A stretch of 64,000 nucleotides of DNA from Spinacia oleracea (GCF_020520425.1 NC_079487.1:104442141-104506140), one strand, 5' to 3'; shown: positions 21,735 to 36,494, counted from the first letter of the stretch. Made by a program: numbers and translations. Notes: generated by a model from the letters alone, not told the origin.

Positions 21735-21872
21735 TAAGTATATATAAGAAGTTTCTCATTTTGATATTTACTTTTGAGTTAATACGATTTACTTTAATAT
21801 GTTTTTGTTTTACTTTTTAGGGGAGAAATTTATTCTCATTCTCATTATAGACTTGGTTCTCACTACAACCTT

Positions 21873-21930
21873 AAAGTTTTCGTACTTTGAACACATATTT
21901 CAAAGCGTTAAGAACTTTCAGGAACATAGG

Positions 21931-22006
<76 letters not shown>

Positions 22007-22064
22007 CCTATGTTCCTGAAAGTTCTTAACCCTTTGAAATATGTGTTCAAAGTACGAAAACTTT
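21873..22064. repeat. near-perfect palindrome with a (TA)n centre
   Basis: Arms of about 66 bp (AAAGTTTTCGTACTTTGAAC... inward to CATAGGTAATATAT) are reverse complements with one mismatch seen (AGCG/AGGG). The centre is an alternating TA run. It could extrude as a cruciform or be a palindromic MITE. No target duplication was established. Confidence 0.85.
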
Positions 22065-23872
22065 GACCGCAAAATTACGCTATTATATACAACAAACACT
22101 GTCATGTAAGATCTTGTTAGATTATTCTCGATATTTTCATAATATCAACTTTTTATAATTTTTTCGCATAAGAAATTGAAAATATTAGTGGTCAGATAAT
22201 TGCATTGAAATCCATACAAATAGTAAGTGTAAAGAAATTTAAGGAACGCGGGTAGTATTTGATTAACAATACATCCTAACAAAATTTATTTAATCTTTTT
22301 TCTTTTATTCAGATCATAGTATCATACAGAAAGTTGTTAAAAAAGCAGATTAACTTTGTTTCAGCTAGCTAATTTAATTCCTTCTTTTTTCAAAAAGGTA
22401 TTGACTTTGTAATTAAATGTACAGTAATTATAATATATAATAAAAGTTATCCGTATTTAACTGAATTTACATTAAACATTAACATAATCTCCTCTCTATT
22501 TTATAAGGCGATTCTCGAGGTCATACATATAAATTATTTTTTGGTGTCCCCCTATTAAATATATTATAATACCTTAATGATAATTCAATTAAATGAATTG
22601 CATTAATTAAAAAAAATTGAGGTGATTAGTCAAATGCCATGTGAACCAATTAGGAAAGTTGATTCAAATTTACAATCTCTTCTATTTTTATATACGAAGA
22701 CATTAGTTATTAACAACAATTATTCACACATGCAATCTTAAATTCTTAATAGAGTTAATATCCCACTTTATTATAATAATAAACAAAAAAGAGTCAAAGA
22801 TAATATCCCAACTTCTCTAATCACGGGCACAACAAAATATATTCGATAATAGCAATTAACAGAAAATTCATGTTCTATGAAAAGAGAAATAACAAAGAAG
22901 TTAAAAGCATACCAAATTATAATCCAAAAAAGCTTAAGATTTGTTGTCAATTTTTTAAGGAGTGAATCATGTAACTTGTTGAGTCAATAATTTACAATTA
23001 AATCGAACAAGCATAATCAAAAGCAAAAACTCCACCTCCATTAAAGGGGAAGCCAAACTCGTTTATCAAGGGGAGCCAGATGCTAATTAAGAACAATATA
23101 ATGAGAACCATGAAGATTAAATACCCTGGAACATATGGGTTGATAGGGACCTAGGATTAAATAAGCCCATAGAATAACATCTTGATATTTGACAAGGTAC
23201 TCCAAAATTTATTTTCTTTTCTCGGAATCACGTTTAACGAAACTAATACCAAATTCTTTCCTAGTTTCAACTATGGAAAGATTTTCAACCAGTAGTGCAA
23301 GAAATCTCCACTCCCCTTATTTTCAAAACTATAAGTGTTCGTTTAAATATAAAACCAAATTTATTTTGCTTTCCATTAGCAATGTAAAGATGAAAATTTA
23401 TATACAACAATCACCTTAATAAATTAAGGTAATTACCATTATTATATTTAACAAGAGGAGCACTAAATATTGAAACAATATAAAGAAATATTACCAATCG
23501 GAAAAAATACAAAACAGAACATAGCATGACAAATAAAATTAGGATGAATAGTTGTAATTAATTGAAACATACTACTAGTACGTAATAATTTTGCAAATGA
23601 ATTATTTGAATAATAACAGGAAATAAATCATAAATTCATAAATGCTAGAATCAAATATAGAATTTGCATAACTTATCTTAAATTGTGACGGAGAACAAAC
23701 ATTAAGCTTTTTTTTAATCAAATTGAAACAATAAAAATAATTTACAGAAAAAATATGAGTGAAAAGGTTTGAGAAAATTCTGGAAACTCTTATGACTTTT
23801 GAGGTTCCCAACAATCTACACAGCTACGCCTAAGCAGCTATAGTGCTGATATCAATACCTTTTAAATTTTAA
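22065..23872. other. intergenic, no gene seen
   Basis: AT-rich DNA with short chance frames only. No transposon ends or conserved motif recognised. Confidence 0.5.
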
Positions 23873-24126
23873 TACTTCATTTGTTCCGCAAATATCGCAT
23901 CATGGTTGACTTTTACTCCTCTAACCATTACTTTGACTATTAATATCTCAAATAGTTTACAAGTAAAAATTATAAAAATTAATATTTAGAAAATATATCG
24001 ATATGAATCTAACATGACCTTACATGACTAAAATTTCCTTACGTACGAATCACAAAAAATGGTCAAAGTTGTAGCGTGAATAGCATAAAAAACAAAAGGT
24101 GCGATATTTTCGGATTGGAGGAAGTA
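23873..24126. mobile_element. Stowaway-like MITE
   Basis: Imperfect TIRs CTTCATTTGTTCCGCAAATATCGC and the inverted GCGATATTTTCGGATTGGAGGAAG, flanked by TA on each side. A diverged partial relative of its right half lies at about 62255-62335. Confidence 0.65.
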
Positions 24127-24432
24127 TATATATTTAAGCAAGTGGGCTTAGGGGGGCCAATCCAATAGAAAACTATCTAATGTTAACTTGTAAGTCTTTT
24201 ATTTAATAGGTGCAGTTGTACCTTCAGAGGGACCATGACCTACCTAGGCCATCACTATTCCTTGCCCTGCCTCCATTGTTTTTGTAGCGGTTTACGGGCT
24301 CACGCTCTATACACAATACATTAAGTATTGTTGCCATTGATAAGAATTTCTCCTCTTGGTTTTTTAGGAAGAAATGAAAATTGAAATTAATAATTGCATA
24401 TTAATTTTCTTCTTCTTCTGAATATACATATA

Positions 24433-24567
24433 AGAACAACTGAAAAGTTATATCAGCTGATACATATAATATGGAGGAGAACAACTGAAAAGTTATATCA
24501 GCTGATACATATAATATGGAGGAGAACAACTGAAAAGTTATATCAGCTGATACATATAATATGGAGG
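24433..24567 (+). repeat. 45-bp tandem repeat, three identical copies
   Basis: The unit AGAACAACTGAAAAGTTATA...ATATGGAGG (45 bp) is present three times without a difference. The frame stays open across it (15-residue unit), but no gene context is visible. The absence of divergence points to recent expansion or gene conversion. Confidence 0.95.
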
Positions 24568-24735
24568 AGGAGTGTGAAACACGTAGTGGAGTACATGTGA
24601 TTAGACAAACACATTGCGAGCAATATAAGTACATGAAAATGTGAAAACACATTATTTTATGTTTATTTTCTTAATTTCGAAATTACATTGTTGCACTAAT
24701 TATATGTAAATTTTATGCTTAAAGGAACTTTGTGG

Positions 24736-24840
24736 GAAAAAAAAATCAACCAGAGGTAAATTTGGTGAGTTTTTAAAACCTGAGAGATATTTGGTAAATT
24801 TCCTTAAAATTAAGGGGCATTTCGTGAAAAAACGACTAAT
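24736..24840. repeat. relic resembling a MULE-type terminus
   Basis: GGTAAATTTGGTGAG..., AGATATTTGGTAAATTT and GGGGCATTTCGTGAAAA echo the right end of the element at 11243-12367 (GGGGCATTTTATG, GGTATTTGGTGAA, TTTCATGAAAA). No partner end was found. Confidence 0.35.
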
Positions 24841-25117
24841 TTATATGAGAAATGACTAAAATTCAGAAAAACAAAAAACAACCGATCTTCCATTAAATAC
24901 TCCACACTTTCTCCTATATTCTCCTACGAACCAAAAACCAGAACTTCCTCCGTTGTTCCTTTAATTCCTTCATGCAATTAATCAATGCCCCTTCTCGCTC
25001 ACCCACACAATTAACCACCAGTCTTTACAGCCTAGAAGCCGATTAGTCATGCGGCACATTCCACCACTATCCCCACTCACAGACCACCTTCAATTTGCTA
25101 TCTTTCTACCCCGAATA

Positions 25118-26527
25118 TGAAGGAAATAATGCCCTTGGTCCAAGTATGCATTCAATGTTAAGTCTAATAAATGCGGTTCAGTATTAATTAATTATGCAAG
25201 TTAAAAATTCAGTGAGATCAAGTGAGCTGTATGCCTAGCTAGAGGCCGCTTCAGTTCGAGTGGAATTAATAATATTAATCCACAACTTACTCTTGACTGA
25301 ACCCGTAGGGTCACACAAAAGTGAATTAAATACTCTATTTATGAACATTCGGAAACGACGGATCTCGGTTCCAGTGGGAGCTGAAATCGTCAAAAGGCAA
25401 AATAAAGAATACTCCAGAAATGATGATATTGCCGGAAACGGAAATATGGATCGTGACGGAAATATAAATATTATCCAAGTCGTAGATGTTGCCGGAAACG
25501 AAACATGGTACGCATCGGAAAATATTATCGGAAATAGAAATATTGCCGGAATCGGAAATAGAAATATTGCCGGAAACGGAAATATTACCAGTATCGGAAA
25601 TATTGTCGGAATCGAAAATAAATTCCGGAATCGGAAATATTAATATTTGTTCGAATCGGAAATAAATTCCGGAATCGAAAATATTAAATATTGTTCGAAT
25701 CGGAAATGAATTCCGGAATCGGAAAACGAATCGGAAGCGCGACATACGAAACGATCGACGGACGAGCTTGCGATACGCAAGGCCCAACGCGAGCGCCAGG
25801 CCCAGCGCCCAACAAGCCCCCGTGCGCGAGCAACAAGCAAGGAAGGCCGAGCAAAGTAGCGCCAAACATCATGGGCCACGTGCTTGCTGCCTGCGCCCAA
25901 CTCTTGGGCCGAGCCGAGCATCGGCGCCCCTCGTGGGCTGCGTAGCTGTGAGGCTTCGTGCGACCAAAGCCTTGGTCGATTAGGATTGCTCGCTTAATCT
26001 CGTTTTCCTAATTCTACTCAGATTGGATGTTTTTGTTAAATCTGAAACACTAGGTGTTTGATTAAACATTAAATTCTAATGATATAATTTAACTAGAATC
26101 CTAATGGATTTAGTTATTGGAAACCTAGTAGAATTCTAACTCCATTATTTCCACCCTATAAATACGTGGTTCATAATCACAATATATACAACAATTCAAT
26201 AAGTATTCACATAGATTAAGTTCAAGAAAGAATTTATTAATTTGCCTAAATTAATAATTAAGCTTTCCGAATAAACATAAAACCTTAGATAATATTCTAG
26301 TTAATTGAATCTAAGGCGGATCCGAACGTGCTGTGGGCTATCTACGGAGGGGCGACATTTGGAGTCCTAAACTTGTTCTTGTTCGGTTCAGGAGCAGCTA
26401 AGGAAGGCACGCATCACATGTATGTATCCTAAATTATGCTAATTGACTATGTGTCAATTAATTTGGATTCCTGGCTTTATGATTTTTTCGCATGAAATAT
26501 ATTGTTTATATTTGTCATAACCTAACA
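25118..26527 (+). mobile_element. solo LTR of the same copia family
   Basis: A 1410-bp LTR starting TGAAGGAAATAATGCCC and ending CCTAACA, with a perfect 5-bp target duplication GAATA (25113-25117 and 26528-26532). The order of features matches the complete LTR: CGGAAAT array, GC-rich island (about 25735-25975), CTATAAATA and the 3' part TCTACGGAGGGGCGACA. Solo LTRs arise by recombination between the two LTRs of a full element. Divergence from 558-1934 is clearly higher than between the paired LTRs. Confidence 0.93.
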
Positions 26528-26532
26528 GAATA

Positions 26533-27782
<1,250 letters not shown>

Positions 27783-28468
27783 GGAAAATTTGTAATTATT
27801 AATTCAATATTTGCCCGGTTTTCTTTAATTAAGCCTACATATGCAATATTTCTAAATAATCCAACCTTTATGACCCAACTACTATTATTAAGCCTAGCAA
27901 GTTAATAACCTGCTGTAACCGGTATTCACCCTTACGTGGAAATATAACCGTTACAATTTAACTTTTTTTCCCTCTTTTTTTTAATTGTTATTCTAATGTT
28001 CGTTCCTCTCTCCTCTGCGATTTAATTGCTTCTTCTCTGCAATTTTCGTTCCTCTCTCCTCTGTTCATCATTTCTCCTCTACCTCTTCTCCACCATTGTT
28101 GATCCCTCATACCTCTTCATTCGAAGTTCGATCGTCAAAAATAACCAGCAATTGCTATGAATGGGTTAAACCAATCAACTGTTGGATCTGGATTAAGGGT
28201 TAAGAGGAGAAAAGGGTTAAGGGTTTTTTTTTAAAAAAATTAGAAAATCCTGTTTAGGTGGCACGTGATGTGACGTGTCCAAAATTTTAGGAGGGAAATC
28301 AACTTTAGGTTGTCAACGTTTTTAATGTTGACTTTGTAACAGGTAACCGGTCACCCAGGCTTAATAATAGAAGTTGGGTCATAAAGGTTGGATTATTCAG
28401 AAATATTGAATAGGTTGGCTTAATTACAGAAAACCGGGCAAAGGTTGGATTAATATTTACAATTTTCC
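27783..28468. mobile_element. non-autonomous MULE-like element with ~120-bp TIRs
   Basis: 27783-27905 matches the reverse complement of about 28350-28468 (GGAAAATTTGTAA..., TTTGCCCGGTTTTCT, ATAATCCAACCTTTATGACC, TATTATTAAGCCT). The flanks TATTTTTTT (27774-27782) and TATTTTTAA (28469-28477) fit a decayed 9-bp duplication. The interior is CT-rich and non-coding as far as I can tell. Confidence 0.75.
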
Positions 28469-28602
28469 TATTTTTAAAAAAAAGTTTCATTTATTAATGA
28501 ATTTTTTTTGTGATTTAACACTTAAAAAAAACCAACTTTTATAATTAAAAACTTAACTTAATTTAAATTTTATTTAAACACTTAGAAAAACAAAATGTAG
28601 AA

Positions 28603-30225
28603 TATGTTATGTTCGACTTATTTTGACTTATTTCAAACAAAATAAATTAAGATAAGTTTTAGTTTAATTTCAGATAAGTTCAGATAATATAAGTTCAACA
28701 AAAATAAGTTTTTCCAGATATTTTCACACACAAATAAGTTTATTACAAAATAAGTTTAATTTTTAGATAAAATAAATTCAGTTAAATTTGGATAAGTTCA
28801 GTTAAGTTCAAATAAGTTTAGATAATATAAGTTCAGTCAAAATAAATCCAATAGAATGGAACGGTACATGTTTGGTATAAATTTAGAAAAGGAAATGGAA
28901 AGGAAACAAATAAGTAGGGGAAAGGGTAATGTTAAGTTGTTAACTATTACCATTATAAGTTGTTTGATATATCTTAGGAAAGGAATTACTTGTAACAAAT
29001 AGGGATTAATGAGGGTAACAATTTTGTTACTATAGGTTTGGGAGATGTAACAAATGGTGGTAAACTGGTAATGGTTACCCTTAGGAAAGAGATTGTGTTA
29101 CCACACCTCTCCTACCAAACATTAGGTAATAAATTCAATTTCCATCACTTAAAAACACGATAGGCCCTGTTTGGTAATTAGAGTTTAGCGTTTAGCTGTT
29201 TACTGTTTGCATTAGCAGTTAGCTGATTACCTTTTTACTTAGCAGATTTGACTGCGGATTTGACTAGCTGTTTATATAAATGTGTTTGGTAACACTTAGC
29301 TGATTGCTAAAAGCTGGTAACTATTTAATGGTGTAAAATGACATCTATATGGACATTAATTTTTTTATAACATCACCCTTTTTCTTAATAAAAATTTTCA
29401 AGGTGTGCTGCTAATTTATGGTTATATGGATTGTAATTTGGGAAAACTAATTAATTTTCAAGCCTCGTACAAGAAAATAAACTAATTAAATATTTAGGTG
29501 GTGCCCAATAGGTAGTTGTGTACTTAAAAGTTAAAAGTGGTATTACTATTAAAATTAAAGATAAATAAATTACTTATTAAAATGAGAGATGAATAAGAAC
29601 TCCAAATTGGTATTTTCCTTCTCCTTCGCTGTTTGAGTTCCACCGTTAAAAAAAAAATTATCACTACCTTCAATATTGTTCAACTTTTTTTAGAGATAAG
29701 GTTCAGAAGTAATTTATCATACGGAGTAACTCTCTCTCCATCTCCAATGCCTTCTTTCCATTTTTTTTTATAGGTAATGTTTTTCCCTCTTTGTTTTAAT
29801 GGAAATCAATTATTAATCTAAACTCACAATTAAAAAACTTATATTGAAGCTAATTCACAAACACATAAGGCAATGAACGATTCATTTGTCTACAAATAGC
29901 TAATTCACAAACTTGTATATAAAATATAAAGAAAAAAAAAATCCAAATACGTTAATGGAGGGAAGGAAAGGAGGTTGAAGATGGGGGCAAACATGACTTT
30001 TTAATTCTTCAATTTCAATCCTCTCTAGCAAACGCTGCTATTTCCAACGTTTTTGAAATTGGAGGATTTGGCTCAATCCTCCATTCAAATACTCTGTTTA
30101 CTAAACACCATTATTAGAGGTTTTGACTGGTCAAACCTCTAATAGTGGTCAAAACCTCTAACATCCTATCAAAATTCTCTCTACCAAACAGGGCCTGTAT
30201 GTCTATACCAAACATGCGCTTAGAA
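28603..30225. mobile_element. nested insertion(s) inside the MULE TIR
   Basis: The insert starts with TTCAG-rich degenerate DNA (to about 28860). A foldback follows with ends CATGTTTGGTATA (28867) and TATACCAAACATG (about 30204-30216). Inside that lies a further element with ends AGGCCCTGTTTGGTA (29164) and TACCAAACAGGGCCT (about 30182-30196). These TIRs resemble hAT/Harbinger MITEs. I found no clean duplications, so exact borders and order are uncertain. Confidence 0.5.
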
Positions 30226-30513
30226 GTCAACTCCAACTAACGGAAACCATTAGAAAAATCGTTATTGGGCCTTAGCCAACGACTAATTCTTCCCCCTTCT
30301 CAGTTTTTGTTTCTCAATTTTTTTTCCTTCAAAATTCAGAAATTGATGCAACTGGAATTAAATTTCTTCAACTTGCAAACAATCAAGGAGGTGAAAGCGA
30401 ATAAACAAGACTACAACCAGGTATAATTTTTTGTGTATTTAGTCATCAGTTGCTTATGAATATTGATAATTAGTAATCGTAATTGAGGTTATTTTGTAGT
30501 GAAAATTAAACGG

Positions 30514-30633
30514 TCTTTTTCTTTACAATTGTTCCGAATTTATGGTTTTTCTTTACAATTGTTCCGAATTTATGGGTTTTCTTTACCATTATTCCGAATT
30601 TATGGTTTTTCTTTACAATTGTTCCGAATTTAC
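30514..30633 (+). repeat. 30-bp tandem repeat, about four copies
   Basis: The unit TTTTTCTTTACAATTGTTCCGAATTTATGG is repeated four times with a few changes, within the interior of the MULE-like element. Confidence 0.9.
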
Positions 30634-31493
30634 GGTTTATAATGCTTAAGTTGTTGAAACTATATTGTAATTGGTGAAATAACCCCCAATTTGAATTAGT
30701 GAAAAATTAGGGTTCATGTGTAAATCGAATTGGGGATTTTGCGATTGTTAGTTGGTTTGACGAATTAAGCTTATTGATTGGTTATTACTTGTGTCCGCAT
30801 TCCCTTCGGTACCTTTGGACAGTTTGATGCTAATTTTAGCTTCCACAAGATTCAGTCAAGTATCATACATTCAACAGTAAGACAGTTAAAATCTACCAGA
30901 AATTCCAGCAAATTATAGAAAGACACCGATGATTTAAGGAGATGAATATAGGGGTACCATCACCACATAAATTTTGATGCAGTTCTATCAGAAAAGTAAC
31001 AGAGGCACAACAATGCACACAAAATATAACAGAAGACAAGTACTTTGAGCCTGTTGCACTAACCTTTCTTGCATCCCTCTCTTATTTTTTCTTCCTCTGA
31101 ATACAAACCCATGGTGGTGTGCCTGCAGACTTTGTGGGTGCTTCCCCCTTCTTTGTTGTTGGTTGGAGCCCACAAGTTTGGGTAAGAATTGAATGAGAAG
31201 CAGTAGGGGAGCAGTACACTGCGGCGGGGAGGAGCAGTACACTGCAGCGGGGAGCAGGGGAAGGGAAAAAACAAGAAGAGGGAAACCGAATTGTGGAAGA
31301 TAGGTTAGAGTTGGATGAATATATGCAAGTGTGGAGGCCCACTAACGATTTTCTTAACAGTTTCCGTTAGTTGGTGTTGTATTCTAAATTTTGTTTTTTT
31401 TAAGGTGTTTAAATATAATGTAAATTAAGTAAGGTGTTTAATTATAAAAGTTGGTTTTTTTAAGATGTTAAATGACAAAAATTCTTCATTAAT

Positions 31494-34400
31494 TGTTGAT
31501 TGAAATTGATAATTGAATCAAAATTGATATTGGTTTAGGTTAGTTTGATATGTTTGATTCCAAATTACTGTGAATTCCAATTGAATCGATTTAGTCAGGA
31601 AGGAAATCACCAATTGGGAATTTTGATAAACAGTAGCATTTTAGCAGGAATTCGGTCCCTTCTCTCCTATCTTTTTCTTTCTCCTGCGGTCTCCTCCCTT
31701 GCCCAACCCCTTATGCTCATGCGTTGAAATCAAGCCAATTCATCACTCATGCCCAAATTACTTCATAGGACTTCAACCCGAGGCAATTCATCACTAATCA
31801 CTTGTCACTACAGCACAAACAAGCAATCAAACCAAGCCCGTCAAATTACTCAATAAAAAATCCCCATAATCTCCCCATTTGTGTAATTAGAGCTGGGATT
31901 TCCCTGAAGATTCGACAGTGATTGTGCTGCGGTTCAGCGAAGATGAGTAAAAAGTACTCTGTATATTGTTATTGTTGTAATCCAAGTTGAAAAAATACAT
32001 AACTATTGAAAATCACCTCTCCTCTATTGCTGGCTTGCTACTGTTCTTGGAATTGTCTACTTATTTTGTATCGATCTTTTTAGAATTTTCTGTTGATTTA
32101 ATTTGTATTTTATTGATTCAAAATTTATAATTTTCTGATATGATAGAATAAAATCTGTTGGGTTTTTTGTTAGCTTTGTTTCGGTGTTGTTTTATGTCTA
32201 ATTAGTCTATACCACTTCATAATTCTACTTGAATTTCGTAGTATTCCTTCATTTCCTTGCAATTCTTGGTCTGTTACTAGTTTCTCATAGAAGCAAACTA
32301 CTGTAGATGGAGTTAGTTAACTGTAGTCTTCATAATTCTAATTGAAATCCTTATTATCCTTTTCGATATGATTTGATTAAGATTAATTAGGGTTACTTTG
32401 GCTCAGACACGAGCCTGTGGTCAGGCCTAAAAGTTGGAATTGTGTGGAAATTACATGCAATTTCCTGTTCTGGTTTTACAGTAATTAAGAGGCCTAATCT
32501 ATTGAAAAATCTAGGGGGTTCGTGGTGCATTATGAAAAGGAAGATTCCTTTGATTTGGTATGTAGTTAAGAGTGAGTGATTTTTTCCGAATAGGAGTAGA
32601 TGTCATTTCTTAATTTACTTTCCTTGTTTTGATAAGTGTTGTTCGAAGTCGTTCATTGTTTCTTGTCGAAACCAAATGTTAGATGTTGCATTGTGCTAAT
32701 ATTAGATTTACCATTGTACTGGCAACAATGCCACATAGTTGAGGCCGAGGTTTTTGAGTCGTTAGGAATCGAATGTAGATGGTTGCCTTGTAGTCTTATT
32801 TCAAGAACAAGTGATGGCTCTGGGAGGGTCCTGGTTCGAAGTTTGGAGCAGTGAAGGTGTTGGGGTTGTGCTAAGGGTCTGATTTGGTTTAGGCACAGGA
32901 AAACATTAGGAACATTAGTTAAACATTAGCATCGTCTGTGAGAAACTTATGTTTGTAAATCGTGATGGCTATTGTTTAACTTTTTTATGGCTAACACATG
33001 TTCAATTACTTTTTGGAGAGGATCAACCATGCTAATTGGTTCATTCTTAATAAAACGTCTGATAGATAACTTGTTTATGCAACTCAGGTTTATTTATCTA
33101 GTATTTTTTTGAGCCTTTTGCTAATACAACTGTTAAGTTATTTATCTAAGCTTATATTGTACTAGACGTTTGTTGAGCTTCTTTTCCGATGGAAGTTTTA
33201 GCTTAAAGCTGTTGTGACTGCTAATACTTGGTTGATTGTAAGTTGTAGCTGTTTGCAATTTGTTATGTTTGTTTGAAAAAATAGGAAAGAAAACTGGAAT
33301 ATATGGTTGATTGCAAGTGGCAATTGCTTGCAATTTGTTAAGTCTATTGGAAAATTAGAAAAAAAATGGCAAGGGCGAATCAATGATTCAAAATGGTGTG
33401 ATACTTAAACAGATACCCCCTGATTCAATCATACTAGGTATTTTTATGCTTTAAACTAGATTTTTTTTTCTTCTTAGGATGAGCATAAATTTATCAATAA
33501 TTTCAATTATTGACTTTAACTGGAACTATAGGAATGGTTAAGGTCAGCAAATTTAGCATACTCCGGGGTTGCAAAAAGGTTTGATGTTGTGGATAAGTAC
33601 CAGTTATTTTTTAACTTAGATTCTACCTTGCAGTATAATACTTCATTATAACAAAGGCCATATATTTTTGATTTTTTGGTACTTAGTTTTTTCTGATCTC
33701 GATGCATTTTTTATTCTACACTTAGTTTTTTCTTGCTATTTTCTGTTTAACGTTTTTGTGGTCTAGAAAAGGGTAGCCGAACTATGACTGTATGACATTT
33801 CTATCTATGTCATCCTGGGGAGATGGGGCTTATATAATGTCTTCCTGGGGAGATGGGGCTTATATAATGTTGCCACCTTCATTGAATCTATCTTTATATC
33901 ATGGTATTGCCTTTAACTTATCTGAGTTGTCTCTGACAACCTAATGAAGCTCTATGCCTCCAACCATATTTTCCAAAAAAGATCAGTTGAAATAATGACT
34001 TGCTGCCTGCGTGACGAATTAAATTATCTCTATGTTTTAACCATAATCTCTGGTATAGTTCGAAACATGCCTTTCTGTCCTCTACCAAGTAATTCTGCCT
34101 CACTTTTTCTCCTCCTCTGCCTTGGTTTTACACGTCCTCTAAGTCGGGATTCAACACTTTCAATCTCTTATCTATTTTCCTCTACTACTTGATTCACTGA
34201 TTGAATGAGGATATATCAGTTGAAGACTCAAACTTAGTATGATCTATTAGCTCGACTTGTTTATGTTATTTCCTGCTATATACATCTCGGCGTTGCCCCA
34301 TTTTCACCTGTTGTATGGGTCAATTTGGTTAGGTTGTGTTTTGGTCAATTTTTAGATCACGGCCAGTTTTGAGTTGTTTTTGGCAGGTTTATTTTTAGAT

Positions 34401-36494
34401 CACAGCTTTTGGTTGAAATCTCTTAAGCATGACCTTAAATGTTCGGGTGGATTTTGGTCTTAATTTACCAAGGAAATGAGGTTGAAATTGGCAACCTCAT
34501 ATAGAACGACTAGAACCTAATAACTGAATTGATGATGTTCAGGATAACTGAATTGATGATGTTCAGAATAACTGAATTGGATTGGGGAAATTGTTGCCTT
34601 TTGGAAAGAGCTTATATTTTATCTATAACCTTTTAAAAAGTGGGAATGAAAATTACTGTAGCTTATCTACAGTAAATTAAAACGCATCGTTTCCTTTTCC
34701 CATGTTATTTGCAGTTCTCTGGTATCCTGAGTCTTCTCTTCCCTTGAATATCTCCTTGTTTTTCTGCCATGGCTGGGGAGTGGTGATAGGCACAGCAACA
34801 GCCAGCAAGCACTCATCTTGAATTTCTCTCTCCTCCCCAACGACGAATTTGTAAAATCTTTCTTCTGGTACATTTTTCTCTCCCTGGTTGCACTCAATTG
34901 TTAATTTCTAGGTTTTCGTTTTTTATTCGGTACTTTTCCCATTGTTCTTCCTTTTCTGGTTAAATTGCAGTTGTATGTTGTGACTATTTTTTATTCTGAT
35001 CAAGTGATTGTATGATTGTTTTGTTTGATTTGAGTAATTTTTGAATTTTTATTTTTGCAAAGGGTGCGATGAGCAAAAAAAAAAAAAAAATTACGATTAA
35101 GATCAGATTTTTATGTCTTCGGGGATGATGAACTTTGTTGGAGACAATTGCACTCAGCACATAAGCTGCTAATTGATTCCTCCTTCTTACTAATTTCAAT
35201 TCCAGTTGATCCAACAAGAAACCTTTGCCTTAAAATCTGCAAAGTAATTTCGAAAATTGATTATGGGATGGAATAAACGAAACCACTCTCGACAAGGCCG
35301 CTACATTATCGGACTTATGATAGCATAAAACCATAAATGATGTACTCTGTATATTGCAATTGAACACTTCAGTGTATGCAGTATCAATTAAAAATAGAGC
35401 ATGAATTTAACATTAGTCATATAATGATAAGTTCTTCTTGTAAATGTACTATAAATTGTAGGGATTTACCTTCATAAAAGAGCCTGTACAGAAATTCTTG
35501 ATGGCCAAGGTCAAGGCCAGGCCAAGGAGGGGGTTTCATAATAGTTTTTAACAATAATCGACACACCCGAGGATCGTTTATTACCTTACAAAGGAATTAG
35601 AAAAAACAACAGATACAACTGTACCTTAGAAGTGAAACTTTCTCAATATAAAGTAAGGCTTGAACTGCAAAATGGATCGTTGAAAGCCAATTCCCCTGCA
35701 AGTTGAATCATAGGCAATGTTTTGCAGAATTCTTTAAAACAACACACATCCCACTAAATCATCAGAAGCCTCACTTAATCAACTGGTGCAAGGCTACGGA
35801 GTTCAGTTCTTGAATTGCCCTCTTGGGAATTTGATTGAGATAGCTTCCCAGTTTTTATGTTGTTTGGTTTTATTGTTTTGATGATCTTGCTGCAAAGTCC
35901 TTGTGAATGTTAAGTTTGTAAATTGAAAGTTATATATTTGCTTTTTGGTTGTTTTGTTAACATGGTTGGCTTGAAAATTACTCCGTGATTTGTTATTTGA
36001 GCTGGAAGGGAAAGTGAAGTTTTTGTCAGTATTTTTTTGTTGTTGTTATTTTTAATCTGTCTTGTGCTAATTTTCAGATTTTATAATTTTTTATAGATTT
36101 TAAGTTAACTAGATTATGACAGTAACTATATCAACCTTTTTGTTCTTGAGATATTTTGATTGTGTAATTTGGTGCTTAGTTAGAAGTATGCTATTTCTTT
36201 CAAAATTTCAACCACTAAGCTTCCAAGTGTCTCTTTGTATGATTTAGAATTTTTAGAATCTTATGGTGCTCTTGAAGTTTTCTTTACATTCTATACTTTC
36301 CTTCATACTAGATAAGAGAAATAAGTACATAATTCATAAACTACATATCAGTTGTTTGAATTGCTCAAAGTGAATCGTTTTGGGGGACTTTCTTTTAGGT
36401 TGATATGTAATTAGTGTATAGAACCATCTATCAGAAAGACTTCTAATTAGTAAATATCAAGAAGGAAGTCAAACTTGTGTCAGTTTATATATGT
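31494..36494. other. 5 kb without a recognisable gene
   Basis: T-rich DNA that looks like intron or intergenic sequence. Only local tandem duplications stand out: a 30-bp unit CCTGGGGAGATGGGGCTTAT... twice at about 33812-33871, and a 24-bp unit TAACTGAATTGATGATGTTC... about two and a half times at 34521-34580. Short frames have no domain I recognise. Distant 5' exons of COQ4 could lie here but cannot be shown. Confidence 0.5.

Larger units (their letters stand above)
28493..31493. mobile_element. MULE-like element, left TIR split by nested insertions
   Basis: The right TIR (about 31336-31493) matches, inverted, two separated pieces on the left: 28493-28602 and 30226-30275 (CAACTAACGGAAAC...AATCGTT.GGGCC). 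The original TIR was about 160 bp and was later interrupted by 28603-30225. The interior about 30276-31335 includes AG|GTATAA near 30420 and a GC-richer stretch at about 31070-31260, possible captured exons of unknown origin. No target duplication found. Confidence 0.65.

Noticed and set aside
25260..25983. Frames of 60-176 codons in the solo LTR
   Set aside because: Same explanation as in the full LTRs: repeat array plus GC-rich island.
30988..31342. Three overlapping minus-strand frames of 71-86 codons
   Set aside because: All three are open over the same low-complexity stretch within a MULE-like interior, and none has a recognisable domain. Kept only as possible captured sequence.
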